The notes: generated from the sequence alone by a model not told the origin. A stretch of DNA of 64,000 bases from Diphasiastrum complanatum (GCA_029204225.1 CM055113.1:4768431-4832430); one strand, 5' to 3'; shown: positions 21,560 through 32,380, counted from the stretch's first letter. Translations and numbers: made by a program.

Positions 21560-22645
21560 GAAGCCGAACAAATTTCGAGAGTCATCCAAGCCTTACATTC
21601 GGAAGATGCCGGAGGTCACTTTGCCCTCAAAAACACTGTTAAAAAGATATTGAATGCCAAGTATTGGTGGCCTACTATGTTTAAAGATATCTCGATCTAT
21701 ATTCGATCTTGTGATCCATGCCAAAGGTCTGGTAAACCAACTAAAGCAATGAATTGGCCATTGACACCAATTTTACCGCTCGCACCATTCGAAAAATGGG
21801 GGATCGACTTTGTCGGGCCAATCAAACCAGTAACCCGACACACCATGTGTCGATATATCTTGGTAGCAATGGATTATGCGACAAAGAATGTGAAAGCTGA
21901 AGGAACGAAACGAAACGACTCGAAGACTGTCGCAGCTTTTCTTTTCAAATCTATTATTACACGATATGGTTGTCCTTTAGAACTTGTCAGTGATCGAGGA
22001 ACACACTTTCTGAATGAAACAATTCGACACCTGACAAATTATTTCCAGATCAAACATAGGAAGACAACACCTTATAATCCGAAAGCTAATGGGTTAACAG
22101 AGAGAGCAAATGGCATATTATGTAAGATCCTTAATAAAATTTCTGTTGCACATGCTTCAGACTGGGATCAAAAGTTACCCTCTGTTCTCTGGGCATATAG
22201 AAACATTGAAAAGATCACTACTCAACAGACCCCTTATTATCTTACGTATGGAATGCATCCAATCCTGTCTATCGAATTTGAAATACCTACCTTCCGAATA
22301 CAAGCAGAACGGACAGAGGCAGACTGTACCAACGAACGGTTATTGATTATCGAAGAACTTTCGGAAGCTCGAACACGTTCACTCGAACTTACAAAGAAAA
22401 TTCAGGAGCAACGAAAGATTAAATATGATTTTACACTTAAGATCTGCGATCTTAAGACCAATGACTTTGCCCTTGTTTATGATAGTCGTCACCAAAAGTT
22501 TCCGGGAAAACTTCATATGAAATGGTTGGGACCGTACAAAGTAATCGAAGTATTCGAGAATGGTTCGGTACAACTTGAGTCACTCGAAGGAGAACTCCTA
22601 CCTACACGTATTAACGGCTCCAGACTCAAGAAATATTTTATTTAA
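21560..22645 (+). CDS. Integrase with zinc region, D,D(35)E core and C-terminal module
   Basis: The HHCC zinc region (ALHSEDAGGHF and SCDPCQRSG) is followed by the catalytic core. Aspartates are at 21806-21808 (GIDFVGP) and 21992-21994 (SDRGTHF), and glutamate at 22100-22102 (LTERANG), giving D-61-D-35-E. The C-terminal part has the GPY/F-type segment MKWLGPYKVIEV and ends NGSRLKKYFI. No chromodomain follows, so targeting does not use one. The frame is uninterrupted here. Confidence 0.93.
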   Translation, partial: EAEQISRVIQALHSEDAGGHFALKNTVKKILNAKYWWPTMFKDISIYIRSCDPCQRSGKPTKAMNWPLTPILPLAPFEKWGIDFVGPIKPVTRHTMCRYILVAMDYATKNVKAEGTKRNDSKTVAAFLFKSIITRYGCPLELVSDRGTHFLNETIRHLTNYFQIKHRKTTPYNPKANGLTERANGILCKILNKISVAHASDWDQKLPSVLWAYRNIEKITTQQTPYYLTYGMHPILSIEFEIPTFRIQAERTEADCTNERLLIIEELSEARTRSLELTKKIQEQRKIKYDFTLKICDLKTNDFALVYDSRHQKFPGKLHMKWLGPYKVIEVFENGSVQLESLEGELLPTRINGSRLKKYFI

Positions 22646-22743
22646 CGAATATCATCCGATCATTCATTCGAATATCATCCGATCATTCATTCGAATACCA
22701 CCCGAACATCCTTCGAATACTATCATCCGAACATCATTCGAGT
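22646..22743 (+). repeat. 23-bp tandem repeats just after pol
   Basis: The unit CGAATATCATCCGATCATT plus CATT starts at 22646, 22669 and 22692, with a shortened copy at 22714 and a partial one at 22739. The first two copies are identical. They begin directly behind the pol stop codon. Confidence 0.85.
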
Positions 22744-22745
22744 CT

Positions 22746-22866
22746 TATTTGCGTATTTATTAATATTTATTTATTTTCATTTTTATTTATTTATTTATAT
22801 TACTTATTTATTTATTTATTTATTCTATTTATTTATTTTTATTTGTTTATTTATTTATTTACTTAT
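22746..22866 (+). repeat. TTTA-rich low-complexity tract
   Basis: Imperfect (TTTA)n of about 120 bp lies between pol and the accessory ORF. Short frames through it are artefacts. It could act as a spacer or an RNA-processing signal, but nothing shows that directly. Confidence 0.8.
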
Positions 22867-23156
22867 CGACTTAATTACTCATTTATTACTCTCTTAAATT
22901 CAAACGGTCTTAAGATACTTATCATGTTAACTTTCACCGTTGTCATGAAGATTTCGTTAGATACCGCCTTAAGTATAGGTTTACAGTTGTCAAATCAACT
23001 ATGCCACGTCACCATCCTCTTCTTCCATCCTTTGTTACCATAAACCCCTTACCTTCTAATTTTTACTCTTACACTTTCAAATTTTCCTTTGTGCTTACTT
23101 GCGATCCATTTTCCTCTTCTACGATTGCGATTCTTGCACACAACCATCCGACAAAT

Positions 23157-25811
23157 ATGGATACGAGTTCAAGCAGCGGCATATTATGGAAGGTTCGCGC
23201 CTCTATTCGGCTGGCGTCGATTCAGTCCTTGTTGGACCGTTGCCGGTTGGGTAACATGAAGGTGGACCCCTCTATTGTGCTAACCAACGTCAGTGAAGAA
23301 TTCGTGAATTCTATCCACGAAGTCACTGATGTTGATTTCAAGGTCAAACTGCGCAACACCGCCTGCTTGATCAACGAAAGAATTTTCTCTACAGCCCTTG
23401 GATTACCGACCGATGGAGTCTGTAATTCAACTTCCAAGGATGCTGTGGAGGAAACAAAATACTTCCTAGCAAACTGCTATGTCCCCAGCAAGGGATACAA
23501 AATCTCGATGACGAAGGACACTCAGCTGAAGCTGCTTTGTAAGTATGCCAATCAAGTCCTGTTCATCACTGATGCTGATGCAACTATTTCAGTACAGAAC
23601 TTTGGCTACTTACTAGATGCGCTTGAGGGAAATCCTGTCTGTTTCGGCCTGATTGCCTTCAAAGCTTTTCTGAGGTGGGTCAAACACAGAAAATTCACAG
23701 TAGTCGGAGCTCATATCTCTCGACTCTGTGAATATCTTGGAATTCTAACGGAAGCCGAGCAGAATAGCTTAGTCGACAGACTGGTTCCGACAACAAAGGT
23801 GGATTTCTCAAGCCTTCTGCAGTCAGCTACTCCAAGTATTGCAGCAACAGCCATGGAAATCACAGAGGAAGCAACTCAAAAGGAGCCTAGCACTGGCTCA
23901 GAACCAGTAAGATATGAAGCCTCAGAAACTGAGCCTATGCAGGACGACAGTGCTGCACAAGCTCATTCGCAGGAGAGTCCGAGCCCACCATCTCTCGAAA
24001 TTATTACAGAACCGGGGCAGGACAGAAGCAAGGCTGCGGATGAAGACACCACCGAATCAGAAGAAGACCCTAATGCATTTCAGAATCAAGGGTTGGGTGA
24101 TCTTTCTAAGGGGGCCAGACAAATCATACAAGAAGTTCGAAGGTATGATATGAATATCCAACGAGGAATGAAGCAATTATTCAAAACATCAGATGAGATG
24201 AAAGAGAAAATCGACGAGTCGAAGACTCGAATCGAAACGCTCGAAGCAGACAACGCGAAGTTGCTTGAGCGAAATCAATCATTGGGTCGACAAGTTCAAC
24301 AGTTGACCCACGAAAATGATTCTTTGAAAGCGACAAACAAGGCGATTGATGCCAAATTTGCAGAAGTGCAGAAATTCTTTCATGCTTTGCAGATGGAGCA
24401 TGAGAAGGTCAAATCTGCTAATGAAAAGTTGCAGATATCACTTCAAGAATCTGCCCTGAAGAAAATAAAGACAGAAACTGCCTTACAACTATGCAGCACT
24501 TCGGGCACTGCACAAATTGATCCTATGAAGCTGAATACACTTCAGGATCAGATACTCGAAAATTTTCGCATCGATTTTCTGCAACCCCTCGAAGACGACA
24601 AAGCTCTACTCGAAGAGGAGTTAGCAGAGCTGAAGGAGTTGTCGGCAATCGGAGGTTGTACCGGGCCAGATGCACATACCGAATATACAAAGGCTCTGGA
24701 CACAATCGAACAGCTGTCAACTGAACTTAAATCTGTAACATCTTGTTTGGGAGTTGCTGATCATTTGGAGTATGCACAGGCATTAGTGCAAATATCAGAC
24801 CTGCAAAAAGAAGTAAGAACTTTCAAGCAGCAGCTCGATGATCAGAACTTCGCGATTACACTTCATTCGCATGAAACGACAGAAGTACAACCAAAGACAA
24901 AGCGCACAAAAAGAAATCAGTCGAAGGTATGTGCTGAACGTTTCAAAGTTTTTTCAAAGAAATTTTGGAAATGGACGCCTCATCACCTTAATGTCGAATT
25001 GCAATGGCATGTCGATTATTTGATGCTACCAGGCACAGTAGGCATTGCCTTCGACGATTGGAAAATTGAGTGGGAAAAGGACGACTTTCTCTGGTTATGG
25101 GACTAGTTAGACATAGAGCAGAAAGGATGCTTATGCTGGGCAATCCTACTGGGCAAGTTTAAAGTCTGTCCATTCGGGTCAGTCGAATTGTATATAGGAT
25201 CAACCTGTATGTATGCTTTAGAATATATTCGAATCAAAGGACTACAATTTTTGGAGGTCGACGATCGAAAACGACAATTTTGGAGACGACACTGTCAATT
25301 CGAACTGTACAAACCAACGGAGCGTGCGGACATAGCAGCATTCGACAATGCGGGTTTGCTGATCAATATAAATATGGCGTATCCTGAACTATATGAGATC
25401 TACATTGACTGGGAGCGCAATTTTGCTGAATATTTTGCAGAAATCAAACACAGTCTGCAGGATCGAACGAAGTCCCGTGCTTATAAATTATTTTGTACAT
25501 ATTCTTATCGACAGTTCGGCACATTCGCAGCAAAGACCTTATTTTTTGTACAAAATTTGTATATTGAGTGTAACTATTTACAGCATTCAGCACGATTCTT
25601 TCGAGAGATCAGATTAAGGAACGATTCGGAGGAAGATATCAAATTAGTACAAGAATTATTTGATGGCACTCTTCTTCCGATACGTTTAGAAGAATTCGGA
25701 AATCTTGCTATTGGCAGATACTCTCGTTCTCGAGAAAAACTATTGTTACTCGAATGTCAAAGGGATTTAGACCTGGCTCAGCAATTATATGACAAGATGT
25801 ATAAAGACTAA
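23157..25811 (+). pseudogene. Accessory ORF downstream of pol, one in-frame TAG
   Basis: This is an 885-codon frame on the sense strand, broken only by TAG at 25104-25106 (codon 650). ATG 23157 (AAATATGG) is preferred; an in-frame ATG at 23001 would add 52 residues. Residues 1-240 look globular and helical (LINERIFSTALGLPTDGV, FGLIAFKAFLRWVKH). Residues about 240-315 are acidic and probably disordered. Residues about 317-580 carry long coiled-coil heptads in two blocks. A basic patch KTKRTKRNQSK follows near residue 580. The C-terminal 300 residues form a conserved domain. No signal peptide or membrane helix is evident, so it does not look like an envelope. A diverged homologue of the C-terminal part lies at 41985-42860. 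Function unknown; Athila-type elements also carry an ORF at this position. Confidence 0.8.
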
Positions 25812-26019
25812 AGAGTTCTTTTTCCAAATTCTTTACCTATGTGATGCTGTGTCTGATGTTTTCAAATACTTGAAGGCAATAACCATCAATTCGAATAAAG
25901 TACCTACTGAAGAAATATCTTTTAAAGACGAATTGATCAACGAACCGAACATATTCTTTTCTAATCAACGACCAAATCTCAAAAAGAATACTGTTTGTTC
26001 ACGAGGACGTTTCACATTT
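25812..26019 (+). other. 3' untranslated region of the young element
   Basis: A frame overlapping the end of the accessory ORF (25789-26037) runs through the polypurine tract with SRGRFTFEEGDM. The old relative at 41.95 kb also encodes EGDM at the same point, so the similarity may only reflect conservation of the polypurine tract. Confidence 0.5.
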
Positions 26020-26032
26020 GAGGAGGGGGATA
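26020..26032 (+). promoter_or_regulatory. Polypurine tract
   Basis: GAGGAGGGGGA followed by TA ends directly at the 3' LTR. It would prime plus-strand DNA synthesis. The relative on the minus strand at 41.95 kb has AAGGAAGGGGATA at the same place. Confidence 0.85.
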
Positions 26033-27251
26033 TGTGAAGATGTGTATTTATTAAACAACGAATATACATCCGAATGAAGCAATATATATTCACATAAGAA
26101 GACAAAAGCTGGATACATATATAATGAAAGGACCTGCCTATATTTTTCGCGACATACTAAATATCGCATATAAAGGACAAGTCCTCAGCAATGAAGCGAC
26201 ATCTACAACAACCCTTAAATAAAGACACTTACATGAAACGACGCGATTCGAATCGACAATTCTAACTATAGTAATCTAAACTCAGGGTTAGATACATCTT
26301 TGCGGTATAATCTACATACGTGTCAGATATATATTGGTTAACCTTATTCAGTAAAGCGACACGCCTCTAATTTATAAAGACGTGATTGTTCGCTCTGAAG
26401 ATGATAAAGAGAAGACACGATTCAGTCTTACTCACCAGGAGATATAGTTTATGTATTTGTTGAGAGATAAAAGTTTATGTACTTGTGAGAGATCTTCTGA
26501 AGTACTCTAACAATCTTTCTTATATAAATCTATCTCTGGTCAGACAGTTGCATAAGTACATTACAGTCTATGCTGTGAATCCGTAAAAGTGTTCTAACGA
26601 ACTGTCTTAAAACTAACTTATTCGTTCATTCGAATATTTGTTCGACACTCGAATACTTGTTGGATACCCGAATAACGTCTATCATCAGAAGTCTATCTCA
26701 GTCATCGATAGAAAAGTATGTATATAACTGAATTGATAGTCCCTGTCTGAAGAATTGAGATAAGATATCTGTATTCTGAATATCTCCGAACATATGTTTC
26801 TAACATATTCGAAGATTATACAAGAGATTTAACTCTGAGGAGAACACTAGTTGTTGAGGACTACTGTTTAACTTTTGTTAATCTAAGAATAAGATTAACT
26901 TATGATCACTGACGAACGAATACATCGAAATCAATCCGAATTCTTGCCGACACCTTAATCAGATAGAGTGGAGTACATTCGTACTACTCTGATAACAATT
27001 CTCCTGTAGAACGCCAATTCTTCGATTCAAAAGAGAAGACTGATATTCCAATTTTAAACATTCATTTATCCATTAAGTAATACTGGTTACTTAATCCAAA
27101 TGTCTGTTTGACAACCAGACTAATTCTCCATTTTATATCATACGAATAAGTCAGAACAATATCAACATTATTCCATAAAGAAGCTATCCTCTTGGGGATT
27201 CGACACTAAATACTACAAAACTATACCAAATACAATTGGTATACCACGACA
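26033..27251 (+). repeat. 3' LTR of the young element
   Basis: It is 1,219 bp with TGTGAAGATG start and CGACA end. Compared with the 5' LTR I count about ten substitutions: G/A and A/G early, two C/T in TATTTGTTG, C/T and G/A near 26883, T/C, G/A, C/T and one T/A near the end. There are no length differences. Confidence 0.97.
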
Positions 27252-27256
27252 TCCAC
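27252..27256. repeat. Target-site duplication, right copy (TCCAC)
   Basis: TCCAC is identical to 15754-15758. Confidence 0.95.
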
Positions 27257-28423
27257 TATAGGAATTCGAGTCTCTCTCATGTAGGGAAAGCTGGGCATGT
27301 TTTGCCATATTGTAAATATTGAGATTTTGGTGTTTTGGACTCATTCTCTCTACCCGAGTTTTCTATGTATTATTTTCTCTCTCTACCCGAGAGCAGCCTC
27401 TTTTTTCCATACTGAACACTTAGAATTATTTCTGACATTCATTTCTCATAGTGAAGAGTTAGATTTTTTTATCAGATGTATGCCATTGTGCTCTTGCCTT
27501 AGATTTTTCAAGCATACTGTTCTTTGATCAATCTTGTGCAATCACAACACCTCAGTAAGATCCTGTGAAGTTCACACGTGCTAAAAAAGTCACAGATTTT
27601 CGATGCCATTGTCACACAGTATTTTTGCTCACTTTTTCTAGTAGGAAGGTTTAGCGTTTGCACCAAATATTTCATGGTTTTCTTAGGATTGTTGGAATTG
27701 GAATGTGTTTCATTAACAACTTCCCTATCCTTTCTCTTGAATTGAAAACCTTTCTTTGGCTCATTAGGCTGGTGACCCCTAGATGTCATCAAAAAATTTT
27801 GTAGCCCTGATAGCATCCTCTAGGGTTTTTGGATGGTTCCTACGAACATCCACTTGGTAATCTTTTGGTAACCCATCAATAAACATTAACATTTGTACCT
27901 TTGGTGGAATGTCACTATAAAGCGGATTCAAGTACTCATGAAAATCTTGAATAAATTGTTTCAAACCTTTATTCTCTATTAAATGACTCAATTTTTGAAA
28001 GTGTTCATAGTCATCTAGTGATAGGAAGTATTCCCTAAAGCCTATGCAAAAATCATCCATGTACAAGGTTGATTGCCTTTTGCAACTAGGTCATCCCACC
28101 ATACTAAAGAACATAGTTACAGTGGACAACTTTTCACATTTAGGGAATTGATTCATGCCAAAGTATTTGTTCCATACATTAAGCCATGAACTTACCACTT
28201 GCAAGTTCCTATCATTCTTCTCCCCCTTAAACAATTTTACGGGAGGTAGAACTACATGCTTCTTCTAGTTGGCTAACCTAGACTCTAAGTCTTGGTTCCT
28301 TTAATTAGTTTCAAGAAGCTATTTATTAGTGGCTTGAATTTATTGGTATAAAAGTTCAAGAGCTTGTGCCACATTAGATGGATTCGATAGATCAAATGAT
28401 GGGTTTTCATTGGCTTGATCCAT
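27257..28423 (-). pseudogene. gag of the split old Ty3/gypsy element
   Basis: The minus strand starts at ATG 28423 with MDQANENPSFDL, continues to LESRLAN and VVLPPVKLFKGE, then an open frame at 27779-28066 with IGFREYFLSLDDYEHFQKL, FHEYLNPLYSDIPPKVQ and YQVDVRRNHPKTLEDAI. These are the Gag core features of chromovirus-like Ty3/gypsy elements. A Lys-rich tail (GHQPNEPKKGFQFKRKDRE) follows in another frame. It ends at the young element's insertion site, and the downstream pol continues at 15.4 kb on the other side. Several stops make it non-functional. Confidence 0.7.
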
Positions 28424-29370
28424 TGAAGTTGCTTGTGTGTTTTCCTATTATGCAAATACAACAACAAGTAACTCCAATTAGAATGATAGAAATGCTTCAA
28501 TTCTTACAGAATCCAATGAAAATAAAAACATTTTTTTCTACTCATTCAATACTTATTGTTTGTAAGCTCAATCCAAGCCTACTTTTTGAAAGCTCAATCC
28601 AAGCTTAAGAGAAAACTACAACAAGCAATTTCCTACTTTTGCCTCAATCCAAATCAAAACAAATCTTTATGAAAATTTCAACTAACTACTTCAAGTTAAT
28701 GTTTACATAAAGTTCTCATTCCAATTCCATTTCCATTTGTCATTTCAAATTCAACACAAATTTTCACATTTCTCACTCTCCTAGTTCTTCAAATCCATGA
28801 AACTAGTGACTAGAAATGGAAAACTAATTATGTTCTATGAAAACTTCACTTTTCAGATCTGTTTTTCAGATTTACAGGTCTGAAAATCAGAACTTCAAAA
28901 TGACAAAAAACAGAACTTCAAAATCTTTTTTATGCATAAAAGTACAGTACCTTTTCCAGCAAGTGATGGCCTTGGTATGGATGATTTCTGCTAAGCACTC
29001 ATTCCCACTGGTATATTTCTTTTTCTATAATGCTATTGATATGCATCATTTCGTCGATGATGTGTGGGGTGTCAATATTGGGAATGTGTCCCCCTTCCAA
29101 CCGGTCCTAGGTAATGGTGTGTACCCTAGGATTCCTCTCTTCGTAAATATTGTTACTACTCCTTTTCAGTATGGAATAATGGTTTGTGCTGGGCATACGT
29201 ACCCGAATCCCTTGTGTAGTTTTTTTTTTTCTATTTTCCACAATCAATCATTACTTCCCATTGTACCCATCCTTCCCATTACATCCCACCACTACATTAT
29301 GCATATAAAATTTATTGTACAATAAGCGTTGTTGATGGTAATGTCGAACACAGATTTAAGTCATACGATA

Positions 29371-29385
29371 GGGGGGGGGGGGGGG
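29371..29385 (+). repeat. Homopolymer of 15 G
   Basis: There are fifteen consecutive G between GATA and AGAAC. Such runs are prone to slippage and sequencing error, so the exact length is uncertain. Confidence 0.9.
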
Positions 29386-29620
29386 AGAACTCTAAAACTC
29401 ACAGAGTAATCCTCACAGTCTAGTAGGTTGAAATTTCAGGTAGGGCTTGAATTCTCACCTACATCTTATTACTAAACCCAACATATCTGAAATTCAATAA
29501 GATTTTCATTTTGTTCCATCTAAAGTGAACTTTTCATATTGTTAACGGTGAATCATTAACATTGGCTTTTACACTTTTGTGGTCTTTTCTCAGCCTTTCC
29601 GTGCTCATGTGTTCGACCCA

Positions 29621-29678
29621 CCTTGGGAGTTAGGGCAGGTCGAGTGTACACCTCCCAAGGCCCGTGTGTTTGAACGGG
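29621..29678 (+). repeat. Two adjacent short hairpins
   Basis: CCTTGGGAG (29621-29629) pairs perfectly with CTCCCAAGG (29652-29660), leaving a 22-base loop. Directly after it, CCCGT (29661-29665) pairs with ACGGG (29674-29678) around an 8-base loop. No terminal repeat or ORF is attached. Confidence 0.6.
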
Positions 29679-30944
29679 TGTTCTAAATGCGGAATCTTTA
29701 CTATAAATATGCAAGTTTTCCTAGCCCAAGAGGTATGTTTCACCCTCGCCAGGTGTAAAAATAACCTCTATGTTTCAAGAGGGTCGGTTAATTCTTTAGT
29801 TGATAACACCATGATACAACAATTCAAAAACTAAAGATAATTTTTCTTTTCTACTTAGTTTCCACAACAACCAACAATTGAAATTTATACATTGAATTCT
29901 CAGATCTGAATTTTTACTTCAAGCATCCACCTATGATTGTTAATATTTCCAACCCTATTTCATGCTTCATGATCTTAGATGACTAGCAACAGAAAATCTC
30001 TCATAAGGTGTATTCCATTTGATATAGAAAATCTCACTTCCTTCACTTGGACAATAATTTGATCAGGTCACAAAACAAAAATGTCAACAACACTTCTTGA
30101 CAAATGACAAAAGCATCCTTCTATGGACTATTGATTTTAGTGAACACACTCATTCTTATGCCAAGATTGTAGAGGAGAGTAATAACAACGATATATTCTA
30201 TATGTGAATTAACCAGATAGCTTTGCATTTTCTAGCTTCATTCTGCGTAACTCCTATGCATGCCACTTCAGGTCAACAAGTAGTGTGTTAAACTCAATTC
30301 TACATCAATACTAGACATAATAAGAGCATCATTTAATAGTAGACAAGTCATGCCATACATCCAATACTCAGAATGTCGAGAAGAAAAATACTCACAGCTT
30401 ACTGGAAATGGTCGCTCCCTCACAGCTTACTAGAAACGATTGCTCCCTCCCTCGATTGCTCTGTCTGTCTGTCACTATGTACTGGCCTCTTGATTTCAGC
30501 TTCCTTCGGATTTTCTTCCTTGTTTGATTTCTACTGGTTCATAGTGTATGTTGACTTGATCCTCCTTGACTTGTGAAGATAGCCTGTGGTGATCTCGATC
30601 TTATGTAGTTCTGACAACGTACTGGTAATGTATCTGTAGCTTCATTGTCTCAATGCTCTGATGTATGTTCGTTGATCATTCTTGCTTCTAATCTGGCTCG
30701 TTGGTTTTCTCTTCTCTGTTCTTTCTAATTTGCTCACTAGGTGGTGGCAACCAGGTAGTCGCACTCTTAATTTCTTCAATAATGACCTCACACAGACCGA
30801 TGCCTTCATGGGATGATGAGTGGATCAGCGACTGACAACATATGAGATGTGGAGACACAGCGGGTATTGTTGATAGCATATCATGTTGGGTCAGTGATGG
30901 CCTGGCCCACCAATCCTGATTCAAGAGTTGACTACCTGCTAAGG

Positions 30945-31476
30945 ACAATCAAGGCTCTAAGATCAGACAATGGTGGAGAATATATCTCTTTTGAGTTTAA
31001 GGAGTATTGCCAAAGCCAAGGCATTGAGAAGCAATTCATCACTCCTTACAGTCCTCAATCTAATGGCTTAGCCGAGAGGAAGCCGTACCCTAGTTGAATC
31101 TGCCAAATGTATGATAGCGCATGCATCGTTGCCCAAGAGATTCTTGGCCGAAGCTATCTCCACTGCAGCTTATGTCCAAAACAGATGTTCGACCAAGGCC
31201 CTTTCAGGCAAGACACCCCACAAGGTGTGGACAGGCTCTAAGCCTTTTGTGAAGAACCTAAGAGTGTTTGGGTGCATTGCCTATGCGCAGATCCCAAAAA
31301 ACACGAGGAAGAAATTGGACTTCCAAGGTCTTAAGACCATCCTGATTGGATATATTTCATCTGATAATACATACAAGCTGTATGATCCTGATACCCAACA
31401 AATCTTGTATAGCCCGGATACAACCTTTATTGAAGATCAGTTTGTCGACATCAAATACGACTGTCCAAGCTTCTGA
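30945..31476 (+). pseudogene. Copia integrase C-terminal half
   Basis: It opens with [13 protein letters not shown], holding the second catalytic aspartate. [15 protein letters not shown] gives the catalytic glutamate, then a frameshift leads into FLAEAISTAAYVQNRC, TPHKVWTGSKP and the C-terminal LYDPDTQQILYSPDTTFIEDQ. The zinc finger and first aspartate are missing. The two frames overlap near 31095-31111. Confidence 0.82.
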
Positions 31477-31748
31477 CTTAGATGTGTCTATTGTTGACCC
31501 ACTTCGTGACATCAAATTAGACGAAGATGTTGCTGCTACCCAGCAACAAGTCCCAAGAGTGGTTCATCAGTCGAATCCTCCCAAAAGATCAAGCCGAGTG
31601 CGCAGATAGCCCACAAGGTATACTATTGAGTCTGCATGTCTCTTGATACAAGTACCGACGACAGTTGAAGAGACACTCAGCCAACCAGACTCTGATCTAT
31701 GGAGAGAAACTATGGATAGAGAGTAATCCTCTCTGATCAAGAACTAGA

Positions 31749-32380
31749 CATGGTCACGAGTCGAAGGTCCTATTGGCTGCAATATCATTGATTGCAAATG
31801 GATCTTCAAGATCAAATACAATGCCAATGGAACAATTGATTGAAGGACGGCAAGACTAGTAGCACGAGGATTCACTCAAATCCCGAAAGTCGACTACAGC
31901 GAGACTTTCAGTCCAATAGTCAAACATTCATCGATCCAAATGCTCCTGTCTTGTGTTGCAGCTACCGATCTTGAAGTACATCAACTTGATGTACAAACAG
32001 TCTATTTGAATGGAGTTATACAAGAAGATATCTACATGATCCAGCCCAAAGGATACGTTCTGGAAGGTATGAAGAATCATGTCTGTAAACTCCACAAAGC
32101 ACTTTATGGCTTGAAACAATCTGCCAGAGCTTGGTTTCAGAGGATCAATACATTCCTCATCGAACAAGGATTCAAACCAGACACTGCTGATTGCAACGTC
32201 TATTCCAAATCAGAACAACAATCCTTCATTATCATCACCTTATACGTGGATGATACATTGCTCTTTAGCAACAATACCAATTTGGTCAAGGATTCTAAGC
32301 AGATGCTGTTTTCAGAGTTCGACATGACTGATCTGGAAGCTCACTTCTGTCTGGGCATTCAAATCCACATAGACAGCTAG
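31749..32380 (+). pseudogene. Copia reverse transcriptase, YVDD present
   Basis: The sequence reads IDCKWIFKIKYNANG, a stop, [25 protein letters not shown], then an open frame (31940-32380) with [26 protein letters not shown] and the catalytic LYVDDTLLF. It ends at a TAG after IQIHIDS. The catalytic segment is the part deleted in the relative at 9.5-10.1 kb. Upstream stops make it inactive. Confidence 0.85.

Larger units (their letters stand above)
17069..22645 (+). pseudogene. gag-pol: gag-pol polyprotein frame with three in-frame stops
   Basis: One frame covers 1,859 codons from ATG 17069 to the final TAA. It is interrupted by TAA at 17828-17830 (codon 254), TAG at 18449-18451 (codon 461) and TAA at 20105-20107 (codon 1013). 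No insertion or deletion breaks the frame, and protein similarity continues across every stop. The order is Gag, three zinc knuckles, protease, RT, RNase H and integrase. All catalytic residues I can check are present. The stops may be post-insertion mutations. The second one sits exactly at the Gag/Pol boundary, where some retroelements use readthrough, so recoding cannot be excluded from sequence alone. Confidence 0.93.
15759..27251 (+). mobile_element. Young, structurally complete Ty3/gypsy element with accessory ORF
   Basis: The 11,493-bp element has matching 1,219-bp LTRs, a 5-bp target duplication, a tRNA-Asp primer site, one gag-pol frame, an extra ORF and a polypurine tract. By eye the LTRs differ at about 10 positions (near 99.2% identity), nine of them transitions, so the insertion is recent compared with everything else here. 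Pol has the order protease-RT-RNase H-integrase and no chromodomain. The spacer after RNase H resembles Athila-type elements, as does the tRNA-Asp primer. Four in-frame stops (three in gag-pol, one in the accessory ORF) and no frameshift were seen. It is inserted in an older Ty3/gypsy copy of opposite orientation. Confidence 0.96.
28430..30900. other. No recognisable gene; G run and hairpins
   Basis: I see no convincing ORF. The 162-codon frame at 28837-29325 has no motif I know. Structural items are a run of 15 G at 29371-29385 and two neighbouring inverted repeats at 29621-29678. The left part may include the 5' leader and LTR of the split gypsy element, but no primer site was found. Confidence 0.4.

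Noticed and set aside
22646-22743. CRISPR-like repeats
   Set aside because: The 23-bp units are directly adjacent with no spacers, and the context is a plant retroelement.
23001-25811. Accessory ORF as a retroviral envelope
   Set aside because: No signal peptide, membrane helix or cleavage site is visible; the long coiled coil is internal.
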